Shown here piece after piece: positions 19,985 to 26,558 of a stretch of DNA of 49,201 nt. The notes below the pieces were generated by a model. That model searched no databases. It saw only the letters and a list, made by a program, of their open reading frames with translations, and was not told the DNA's origin. Each line of letters starts with the position of its first letter. Within the stretch, counting starts at the first letter, position 1. Source of the stretch: Euryarchaeota archaeon UBA251 (GTDB taxonomy: Archaea; Thermoplasmatota; Poseidoniia; Poseidoniales; Thalassarchaeaceae); assembly GCA_002497905.1 (NCBI GenBank), contig DAFJ01000059.1, forward strand, positions 1 through 49,201, given 5' to 3'. The position numbers were made by a program, and so were the translations under genes.

Positions 19985-20461
19985 GTGCGAGGTTTGACAT
20001 CAATACCAGCCGAATATTTGGCTGTTGGACTTATGGCAATCGTCGGGATCCTCTTCCCCTTTGGAGGATTCCTAACCTCCTATTTTCTTCGCCCAACACA
20101 GGATCCAAACGACCCCACAAAAATGCGCTCAATACTCATTCCCGGAATGGAATCTGATCAGAGTCTGTATCCTCGAAGATTGAGTACCTATGAATGCGGG
20201 GCAGATCCAATTGGAGATGCTCGGATAGAATTCCACTTCCAATACTATTGGTATGCCATCATATTCCTTGTTTTTGATATTGCATTCATGTTCCTATCAT
20301 TTGCAGGGATTCTGGTTGCAGAATCAACTTCACAAGGTGGCAGCAGTGTCGTTTCTATGGATGAGGCATGGGGTGGATTAGTTAGCCTAATAGCAATTTT
20401 TGGATTCATGGTTCTTGGCGTATGGTATGTTTTCCGTAAGCGGGGAAGGATTTACATTTGA
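19985..20461 (+). CDS. nuoA: NADH-quinone oxidoreductase-type complex I subunit A
   Basis: This is the first gene of the complex I operon. It is a three-helix membrane subunit at the quinone-channel end of the membrane arm. Helix 1 is near residues 9-33. The conserved loop reads STYECGADPIGDARIEFHFQYY, with the family Cys-Gly, and is followed by two further helices (FLVFDIAFMFLSFAG and LIAIFGFMVLGVWYVF). The start is either the GTG at 19985 or the TTG at 19994; the latter has a GAGGTG SD motif 6 bases before it. The first 40 residues include an extra polar segment before the ECG loop (DPNDPTKMRSILIPGMES). The gene sits 105 bases after the surface-protein block. Confidence 0.93.
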   Translation: MRGLTSIPAEYLAVGLMAIVGILFPFGGFLTSYFLRPTQDPNDPTKMRSILIPGMESDQSLYPRRLSTYECGADPIGDARIEFHFQYYWYAIIFLVFDIAFMFLSFAGILVAESTSQGGSSVVSMDEAWGGLVSLIAIFGFMVLGVWYVFRKRGRIYI

Positions 20462-20470
20462 GGTGGTTAA

Positions 20471-21067
20471 ATGTCTGACGAGGGGCAAAACTACTCCATC
20501 TTTAACAGTAGATTGTTGATTGACGTCGTTGGTGATGTTACCGATGAAGCCTTGAAGGCAAGTAAACTCAAAGAAATAATTGGAATAATCGGTGGCCGGC
20601 TTTTCAATTGGGCATCGAGAAAGTCGTTTTTCCCGTTACACCTTGGGATCAAGTGTTGTGCGTTAGAGATGGCAGCCGCCGGCGGTCCACGATTTGATGC
20701 TCAAAGATTCGGACTTTTCTTCCGAAGCAGTCCTAGGCAATGTGACGTACTGCTTGTCAATGGCCCAATATCAAAGAAGTTTGCAGATCCGATTGTTCGA
20801 CTTTGGGAACAAATGCCAGAGCCAAAGTGGTGTATTGCAATGGGAGAGTGTGCAATCTCAGGTGGCCCCTATTTCCAGTCATACAATGTGCTCGAAGGCG
20901 TGGATACCGTAATCCCAGTTGACGTCTACATTCCTGGTTGCCCCCCTCGCCCAGAAGCTCTAATCGATGGATTTGATCTACTTCGTCAGCGGATTCTCCT
21001 CAATGGCGTCAGCCCTGAAATGATTTCAGAAGATACACCAAGCCCAGTCGTTGTGGGGGATGATTGA
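20471..21067 (+). CDS. nuoB: Complex I subunit B (terminal iron-sulfur cluster N2)
   Basis: This 198-residue peripheral subunit holds the last 4Fe-4S cluster, which passes electrons to quinone. The ligands are all present: Cys62-Cys63 in KCCALEM, Cys127 in MGECAISGG and Cys157 in GCPPRPE. The RFGLFFRSSPRQCD and LVNGPISKK stretches are typical. The SD motif GAGGTGG precedes the ATG at 20471 by 5 bases, and the gene follows nuoA by 9 bases. Nothing is missing compared with the family. Confidence 0.96.
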   Translation: MSDEGQNYSIFNSRLLIDVVGDVTDEALKASKLKEIIGIIGGRLFNWASRKSFFPLHLGIKCCALEMAAAGGPRFDAQRFGLFFRSSPRQCDVLLVNGPISKKFADPIVRLWEQMPEPKWCIAMGECAISGGPYFQSYNVLEGVDTVIPVDVYIPGCPPRPEALIDGFDLLRQRILLNGVSPEMISEDTPSPVVVGDD

Positions 21068-21736
21068 ATGGGTATGAAAGTGGATAATGACAAGCAGGTC
21101 GCTGCATCCAATGACCTGATTAGTGCAATCCAAGCCGAATTTGCGGATGAAGGTTTGACTTGTGAATTACGATTCCATGCAGGTGGGAAACAGAAGAGAC
21201 CCTTTGTATTCATTGAATGCCCTCCTGCAATTTGGTTAATTGTAGCAGAAACTCTCTCCGAGGTTCATGGTGTCGATTATTGTTCAATGATTACTGGCAT
21301 CCACTGGCCGGAAAAGGCACCGGAAATGGAATGGCAAGTAGTAGTGCATTTGATGAGAATGAGTATTCGAAATCCTAAATCTAAGGATGGAATATTGATT
21401 CCTACGATAACAGATGCATCTATCGTTCAAGGCGCTGCAATGCCTTTGGAATTGGAGATAAGCATAGCAATTCCAGAAACAAGAACTCCCTCTATACCTT
21501 CAGTTCAACACATCTGGGTGGGTGCAGATTGGAATGAGAAAGAGACATGGGACCTCGTGGGCATTGATTTTGATGGACATAAGGACATGAGACGAGTCCT
21601 ACAGCCTCATGAGACGCCTGCAGGTTTCCATCCTCTCCAGAAGCAACACAAGTTGCGATATCATGAGTTCAATGAGATGTACGATGATGCCCAAGGCTTC
21701 ATGCGTAAATCGGAAGATATTGGCAAGGTCAAGTAA
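21068..21736 (+). CDS. nuoC: Complex I subunit C (30-kDa subunit)
   Basis: This 222-residue hydrophilic subunit of the connecting arm starts directly after the nuoB stop. The conserved C-terminal core is recognisable as VGADWNEKETWDLVGIDFDG, then HKDMRRVLQ and HPLQKQHK. The middle contains the usual YCSMITGIHWPE strand. It is encoded separately from nuoD, unlike the fused nuoCD of enterobacteria. The row at 21361-21420 is 35% GC by hand count, markedly lower than the second half of the operon. Confidence 0.9.
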   Translation: MGMKVDNDKQVAASNDLISAIQAEFADEGLTCELRFHAGGKQKRPFVFIECPPAIWLIVAETLSEVHGVDYCSMITGIHWPEKAPEMEWQVVVHLMRMSIRNPKSKDGILIPTITDASIVQGAAMPLELEISIAIPETRTPSIPSVQHIWVGADWNEKETWDLVGIDFDGHKDMRRVLQPHETPAGFHPLQKQHKLRYHEFNEMYDDAQGFMRKSEDIGKVK

Positions 21737-21745
21737 GGGGTGATT
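21737..21745 (+). promoter_or_regulatory. Shine-Dalgarno that fixes the nuoD start
   Basis: GGGGTGATT contains GGTGAT, complementary to the 3' end of archaeal 16S rRNA (GAUCACCUCC). It lies just before ATG 21749 and overlaps the alternative GTG at 21740, which is therefore unlikely to be used. Confidence 0.6.
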
Positions 21746-21748
21746 CGC

Positions 21749-22885
21749 ATGGCAGAAATGTGGATTTCTATGGGTCCGCAGCACCCCATGACTCATGGAC
21801 TTTGGACTCTTAAAGTGAAGATCGATGGTGAAACAATCGTCGATACGATACCTGATTTAGGCTACATTCATCGCGGTGTAGAGAAAATTTGCGAGGCTAG
21901 AGATTTCACCCAAATCACCCCTTATTGCGATCGTTTATGCTATGCTAGTGCCAATACTTGGTCACATTCGTATATCTATGCGGCAGAAAATTTGTTAGAA
22001 GTAGAAGTTCCCGAACGTGCAGAGTATATCCGCCTCATTGCAGTCGAGTTACAGAGGATAGCAAGCCATCTTATGTGGCTGGGAGCTTACTGCCCAGATA
22101 TCGGTAATCTTACTGCATTCGTATATTGCCTCCGTGAGCGCGAAATGATGCTCGATCTTCTTCAGGAATTGGGAGGTTCAAGAATGCACTACAATTTCCC
22201 AAGAATAGGCGGTGTCAAACGTGATTTACCTCATGGTTTTGCTATGCGTTGCCGCGCAAAAGTGAAACTCTTCTTAGAGAGGATACATGAGTACGAAGCA
22301 CTCCTTGATGAATCTACGATATTTTTGATCAGGACTCAGGGAGTTGGATATGCAAAACCCGAAGAGATGGTGAATCATGGAGTCACAGGCCCCAACCTCA
22401 GAGCCGGTGGAGTGAATTATGATGTCAGATGGGCTCACCCTTACTCAGTTTACGACGAGTTAGATTGGATTCCGTCAGTAGAGCGTTCATCGGTAAAGGG
22501 CGCTGATTGTTACGACCGTTATCGTGTGAGGCTTGATGAAATGAAAACCTCTGCAGATCTTGTACTCCAAGCATTAGATGGAATTCCAGGTGGCGCCGAT
22601 ACATATCACGAACCAGGCGATCCTGCACTCTTGGGCAAGGCTCCATCAAGAGCAAGTGATGGGCAGACTGGATTCCATCATTTCGAAGATCCGAGGGGTG
22701 AATCATTGTTTTACATTGTAGGTGGAGGAGATGCTCGAGGCAAGAATCCATACCGTGTATCCATTCGTTCTCCCATGTTCATTACAATTCCATATGCTGC
22801 AAAATGTATGATAGGCTACAAAATTGCAGATGTTCCCGCAATCATGGGAAGCTTCGATCCTTGTATCGGGGAGACCGATCGGTGA
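21749..22885 (+). CDS. nuoD: Complex I subunit D (49-kDa quinone-site subunit)
   Basis: This 378-residue subunit is related to the NiFe-hydrogenase large subunit and forms the quinone pocket with NuoB. The quinone-binding His is in GPQHPMTHG and the Tyr in DRLCYASA, where most homologues have DRLDY, so the Asp before Tyr is replaced by Cys. PDLGYIHRGVEKICE and the C-terminal GSFDPCIGETDR are typical. The start is ATG 21749, not the upstream GTG 21740, because GGGGTGATT (21737-21745) is a strong SD match 3-5 bases before the ATG. The stop overlaps the SD of nuoH. Confidence 0.95.
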   Translation: MAEMWISMGPQHPMTHGLWTLKVKIDGETIVDTIPDLGYIHRGVEKICEARDFTQITPYCDRLCYASANTWSHSYIYAAENLLEVEVPERAEYIRLIAVELQRIASHLMWLGAYCPDIGNLTAFVYCLREREMMLDLLQELGGSRMHYNFPRIGGVKRDLPHGFAMRCRAKVKLFLERIHEYEALLDESTIFLIRTQGVGYAKPEEMVNHGVTGPNLRAGGVNYDVRWAHPYSVYDELDWIPSVERSSVKGADCYDRYRVRLDEMKTSADLVLQALDGIPGGADTYHEPGDPALLGKAPSRASDGQTGFHHFEDPRGESLFYIVGGGDARGKNPYRVSIRSPMFITIPYAAKCMIGYKIADVPAIMGSFDPCIGETDR

Positions 22886-22889
22886 TAAT

Positions 22890-24380
22890 ATGGTTGCAAC
22901 TGACTGGTTCGATGTTCGAGGAGCAGTGTCTTGGTTGGCAGAACAAACCATGGATTATACTGTGGGTATGACCAGATTTTGGGAACAGAAGTATTGGTTG
23001 AGTGATTTTACTGCGGCCTTTGCAATGGCTGCCATAATCTTCGTAGTTACCATGCTTTCAGTGCTCGGCCCAGTATGGATGGAACGCAAACTCATTGCGC
23101 GATTGATGGATCACCGTGGCTCAACAATTGCCATACGTTCGTTGTGGACTGGAGAAGGTAATATTCGAGTAGAATGGTGGAAAAATTTACCATTTGGTAT
23201 CGGGATACCTATTGGCTGGGTCAATGGATTTCTATGGAATAATTTCGGAAATGAATCAAGTAATCCGAAGGTCACACAGGTAGGAAATCGAAGTTATGCT
23301 GGTTGGTGGTGGGCTCTGCCAGGTATGATTAACAATTTCGCAGATTTCACAAAATTCGCCATTAAAGAACACATGCCTCCTCGGGACGCAGATACCGTAA
23401 CTTACGAGGTGGCACCTTTCATCATCATATCCACAACATTGCTTGTTTTCGCGTTCATACCTTATGGCCCTACTCTTTTCGCAGCGAATCCAGATCTTTC
23501 ACTAATCTACATGATGGCAATTTTCGGTATCGCTCCCTTAGGTGTCTTTTTCGCAGGATGGGCGTCCAACAACAAGTATACCCTAATTGGTGGAATGCGT
23601 AGTGCTGCACAATTAACAGCTTACGAAATCCCCCTCCTTGTTACCGTTCTTGGAATTGCAGTACTTAGTGGCAGTTTGAATATTATTGAAATTGCTGAAT
23701 TCCAGATGAATAGTTCTGAAGGTAGTGTTTGGAACATCTTCCTAATGCCTCTTGGAGCAGCATTATTCTTGATTACGATGATTGCAGAAGTCGAGCGCAC
23801 ACCCTTCGATATGCCTGAAGCAGAGGCTGAATTGGTAGAGGGCTGGTGGACAGAATATGGAGGTATGAGATGGGGACTTCTCTTCGCATCTGAGTATCTG
23901 AGGGCCTTAGCCGCGTGTCTTTTGTTCTCACTATTTTTCTTGGGGGGCTGGGAATTCCCGTTTGAGGATTCACTAATCACTATCCCAATTATTGGAGGTA
24001 TTTTCGAGTTTATTTTCCAAATAATTCCACATTCAATTTGGTTGTTGATGAAAGCCTGGCTCGTGTTTGGCTTCTTCATCTGGGTTCGTGCGTCCCTACA
24101 TCGTGTTAGGACAGACCAAATTCTAGAGTTTGGTTGGAGATACCTATTACCTCTGTCAGTAGTTCAACTTGGATTAAGCATGTGGCTCAGGCTAGGGGTT
24201 TACGATGGTGGCTCATGGCCACTCATAGTACCAGTCCTAATCACACTCGTTTCTATCATCCTTTTCGTTGTCTTAGTCATGGATGAAGATGAGGATGCAC
24301 TCGCTGAGCAACGGCGTCCCTATCATGTCAGTGAGATTAACAAGGCTTCACCTGGCGCTAGAATGAATATGGAGGATTGA
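22890..24380 (+). CDS. nuoH: Complex I subunit H, with a family-atypical insertion
   Basis: This 496-residue multi-helix membrane subunit lines the quinone channel. Conserved pieces are MERKLIARLMDHRG (residues 64-77), NNFADFTKFAIKE, and the quinone-loop motif EVERTPFDMPEAEAELVEG followed by TEYGGMRW. In most family members the RIG/RYGP motif is followed after about a dozen residues by the ADxxK helix. Here 73 residues separate Gly77 from Ala151. The insertion is Trp-rich and Gly-rich (GIPIGWVNGFLWNNFGNESS). The start is ATG 22890, preceded by GGTGATA, which overlaps the nuoD stop. The longer frame from 22824 overlaps nuoD and is rejected. The protein has a charged C-terminal tail (DEDEDALAEQRRPYHVSE). 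Confidence 0.93.
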   Translation: MVATDWFDVRGAVSWLAEQTMDYTVGMTRFWEQKYWLSDFTAAFAMAAIIFVVTMLSVLGPVWMERKLIARLMDHRGSTIAIRSLWTGEGNIRVEWWKNLPFGIGIPIGWVNGFLWNNFGNESSNPKVTQVGNRSYAGWWWALPGMINNFADFTKFAIKEHMPPRDADTVTYEVAPFIIISTTLLVFAFIPYGPTLFAANPDLSLIYMMAIFGIAPLGVFFAGWASNNKYTLIGGMRSAAQLTAYEIPLLVTVLGIAVLSGSLNIIEIAEFQMNSSEGSVWNIFLMPLGAALFLITMIAEVERTPFDMPEAEAELVEGWWTEYGGMRWGLLFASEYLRALAACLLFSLFFLGGWEFPFEDSLITIPIIGGIFEFIFQIIPHSIWLLMKAWLVFGFFIWVRASLHRVRTDQILEFGWRYLLPLSVVQLGLSMWLRLGVYDGGSWPLIVPVLITLVSIILFVVLVMDEDEDALAEQRRPYHVSEINKASPGARMNMED

Positions 24381-24382
24381 AA

Positions 24383-25381
24383 ATGGCGTATCACCCAAGA
24401 GCAACACCGAATTTTCGGAATCTTGTAGTTCGGCCAATGTGGATTACATTGCGAGCAGCTCTCAGAACAATACCTGTAATTGGACCCAAGTTATTTTCTT
24501 CCGGCTATCATGGAAAGGAAGCAATAATGCTGGATGAAAAGACAGCTAACAGGATCAAAGATGGCGATAGAGAATCACGATTTTATGCCGCAGATCGTGA
24601 AACCAGTCATTTCGTAAAATCGCCTTCTCGCCCAGTTACGATAATGTATCCATACGAACGCTTGGAAGATCTTGAGCCATGGCTTTTCGTCCCTAACAAC
24701 TACAATGGGAGAATTGGTGTTGTTTGGGAAACATGCACAGCTTGCAAGGCATGTGTTCGAGCATGTCCAAATGATTGCTTACACATGGAATCCGAAGTTC
24801 GAGTGAACGTACTGGATATGCCGGATGCTTCTGATGAAAACTTAGGATTGAGCACTGTTGAATTCATGGAAGGAGGGTATCTCGCTCAAAAGAAAGAAGA
24901 TTTTGAGGATATTGAAAACACATTTTCATTGGAGACCGCCCATGAATCTGCACCTCAACAATATGATTTTGCTGAGATAATCGATTTGAGTGGCAACACT
25001 GCCTCCGTTCGTTGGCAAGAGACGGGAAAGATCGAATCAGTTGATTTAGAGGGCATGATTCCTGCAGAACAGGACATTGTGTCAGGTCGAATTGACTTGG
25101 GTAGATGCATGTTTTGCGGTCTTTGCATGGAGTCATGTCCATTCAATTCCTTCTTCATGACAAATGAGTACGATGGTATGTCCGGAATGACACGCAACGA
25201 CCTATGGATGGACGCATCAAGAACAAGAGTCCTTCCAGTTGTCCACAAAGAAGCTGTGGATAGGGAGCTTGCTAAGAGGGCTGACAAAGAACGATCAAAG
25301 AGGGAACGTGCTGCAAAGAAAGCTAGCAAAACTAAGCAGCAAGCGGAAGATAAACCGGGGAATGCTGAAGCGGAGGCCTGA
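24383..25381 (+). CDS. nuoI: Complex I subunit I (two 4Fe-4S clusters) with inserted domain and basic tail
   Basis: This subunit relays electrons through two 4Fe-4S clusters towards NuoB. The first cluster motif is C118, C121, C124, C128 (CTACKACVRACP) and the second is C242, C245, C248, C252 (CMFCGLCMESCP). The usual gap between the two motifs is about 30 residues; here it is 113, so about 85 residues are inserted. The insert contains a small beta segment (EIIDLSGNTASVRWQETGKI). The C-terminus carries an added Lys/Arg/Ala-rich helix (LAKRADKERSKRERAAKKAS). The total is 332 residues against 160-180 in bacteria. The start is ATG 24383 with GGAGG seven bases upstream; the TTG at 24377 is less likely. 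There is no NuoEFG in the operon, so NuoI or its insert may meet the unknown electron donor; this is inference. Confidence 0.93.
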   Translation: MAYHPRATPNFRNLVVRPMWITLRAALRTIPVIGPKLFSSGYHGKEAIMLDEKTANRIKDGDRESRFYAADRETSHFVKSPSRPVTIMYPYERLEDLEPWLFVPNNYNGRIGVVWETCTACKACVRACPNDCLHMESEVRVNVLDMPDASDENLGLSTVEFMEGGYLAQKKEDFEDIENTFSLETAHESAPQQYDFAEIIDLSGNTASVRWQETGKIESVDLEGMIPAEQDIVSGRIDLGRCMFCGLCMESCPFNSFFMTNEYDGMSGMTRNDLWMDASRTRVLPVVHKEAVDRELAKRADKERSKRERAAKKASKTKQQAEDKPGNAEAEA

Positions 25382-25383
25382 GT

Positions 25384-25653
25384 ATGGCTATCGATGGTGA
25401 GTTAATCACCTTTGGAATCTTCAGTTTCATTGCAATATTAGGTGCACTTGGTTGCGTTTATGCTAACCGAGTGGCGCATTCGATGCTATCTTTGACCTTC
25501 TGTTTCTTCGCTGTTGCAGGTGTTTTCGTACTAGCTGGGGCTGAACTTCTTTCAGCGATTCAGATTCTCGTCTACCTCGGCAGTGTCATGCTAGTTGTTC
25601 AGTTTGGCGTGATGCTCACGCGACGCCAGATTATGGAGGGTGACTTCGAATGA
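25384..25653 (+). CDS. nuoJ1: Complex I subunit J, N-terminal half
   Basis: This 89-residue, three-helix protein corresponds to the first part of NuoJ. The conserved segment is NRVAHSMLSLTFCFFAVAG, then AGAELLSAIQILVYLGSVML, which contains the family pi-bulge region, and it ends VQFGVMLTRRQIMEGDFE. In most organisms one gene encodes the full five-helix NuoJ. Here it stops after helix 3 and the next gene supplies helices 4 and 5, with an ATGA overlap and its own GGAGGGTGA SD. The split is therefore a genuine two-gene arrangement and not a frameshift. Confidence 0.9.
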   Translation: MAIDGELITFGIFSFIAILGALGCVYANRVAHSMLSLTFCFFAVAGVFVLAGAELLSAIQILVYLGSVMLVVQFGVMLTRRQIMEGDFE

Positions 25654-26249
25654 TGCGTGCACTAGGAAACTCTGCTAGAGCGGGTATTATCGTGCTCGGT
25701 CTCTACTTGATGGGGCTTCTTGTGGACGCTTCGCGATGGGACGCTCCAATGGTTGAGATGTCCTCTCCGACAGCTAGTTTCGCGGATGTACTCATGGTCG
25801 ATTGGTCGCTTGCACTCGTGGTACTAGGGGCTCTTCTCTGTATGGCGATGATTGGGGCATCATACCTTGTTCGTGACGAGCGTCTAGAAAATCTCGTCTG
25901 GAATGAAAGTGACATAGAAGTTGCATCCGCACCAAGCAAGCGAAGTTTACCGCCCAAGCCTATGGACAAGGTGTCTGGAAATGAACTTGCTATGCTTGCG
26001 AACTTCCTTGCTGAGAAAGGTCAGACGGTGTTCCAGTTCTTCCGCTCCATTGATCTCGATGATTCTGGTGAGATTGATACGATGGAATTTCAGCTTGCTC
26101 TCTCCAAGGCAGAGATTGCTAATCTTCCTCCATGGGACATCGATGTTCTGGTGTCTCAGATGGACTTGAATGGGGATGGTAAGTTGGATCTACCAGAACT
26201 CGATATTGCCTTACTTAACGTCGCTACCACTGGAGGTGAAGAGGAATGA
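25650..26249 (+). CDS. nuoJ2: Complex I subunit J, C-terminal half fused to a calmodulin-like EF-hand pair
   Basis: Residues 1-85 hold the last two helices of NuoJ (ARAGIIVLGLYLMGLLVD and DWSLALVVLGALLCMAMIGA, the latter matching the LLxxAxxGA end of NuoJ). A 45-residue linker then leads to a soluble domain with two canonical calcium-binding loops. Loop 1 is residues 135-146 (DLDDSGEIDTME) and loop 2 is residues 172-183 (DLNGDGKLDLPE). All ligand positions 1, 3, 5, 9 and 12 are acidic or Asn/Ser, and Gly is at position 6. The loops are 37 residues apart, as in one calmodulin lobe. By analogy with NuoJ topology the domain should face the cytoplasm (inferred). The start ATG 25650 overlaps the stop of nuoJ1. 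A related module is inserted in NuoL. Confidence 0.92.
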   Translation: MMRALGNSARAGIIVLGLYLMGLLVDASRWDAPMVEMSSPTASFADVLMVDWSLALVVLGALLCMAMIGASYLVRDERLENLVWNESDIEVASAPSKRSLPPKPMDKVSGNELAMLANFLAEKGQTVFQFFRSIDLDDSGEIDTMEFQLALSKAEIANLPPWDIDVLVSQMDLNGDGKLDLPELDIALLNVATTGGEEE

Positions 26250-26548
26250 TTGATCCAGGCTATATCGCGGGATTATCTACGATTCTGTTCTTCATAGGCT
26301 TAGCAGGCGCCTTCACTCGGAAGCACGCAATCATTGTCCTGATGTGTATCGAGATTATGTTGAACGCTGTGAACCTGAACTTTGTAGCTGTGTCCATGCA
26401 GACAGGTAATGTCGAAGGGTGGGTATTCATTTCAATTGCAATTGCAATCGCTGCTGCTGAGGTAGCGGTTGGACTTGCGATTTTCTTGTCATTGTATAGC
26501 ACTAGGGAGACAATCAACCTCGATGAGGTTGATTTGCTGAAGCACTGA
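26246..26548 (+). CDS. nuoK: Complex I subunit K
   Basis: This 100-residue, three-helix membrane subunit belongs to the MnhC/MrpC-like family. The conserved MCIEIMLNAVNLNFVA carries the helix-2 Glu, and AIAIAAAEVAVGLAIFL carries the helix-3 Glu, both part of the proton path. It has GGAGGTGA as SD, and its start overlaps the stop of nuoJ2. The size and motifs are normal for the family. Confidence 0.96.
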   Translation: MIDPGYIAGLSTILFFIGLAGAFTRKHAIIVLMCIEIMLNAVNLNFVAVSMQTGNVEGWVFISIAIAIAAAEVAVGLAIFLSLYSTRETINLDEVDLLKH

Positions 26549-26554
26549 GGTGAT
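26547..26554 (+). promoter_or_regulatory. Shine-Dalgarno that fixes the nuoL start
   Basis: GAGGTGAT is a near-perfect SD that ends 4 bases before ATG 26559. It overlaps the in-frame GTG 26550 and ATG 26553, making those starts unlikely. Confidence 0.6.
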
Positions 26555-26558
26555 GAAG

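Noticed and set aside
22824..22889. N-terminal extension of nuoH into nuoD
   Set aside because: ATG 22890 has a good SD at the nuoD stop, and NuoD coding there is conserved to its C-terminal Arg.
25640..25660. Frameshift in nuoJ
   Set aside because: The second half has its own GGAGGGTGA motif and an ATGA overlap like the other genes of the operon, so two genes are more likely than a broken one.
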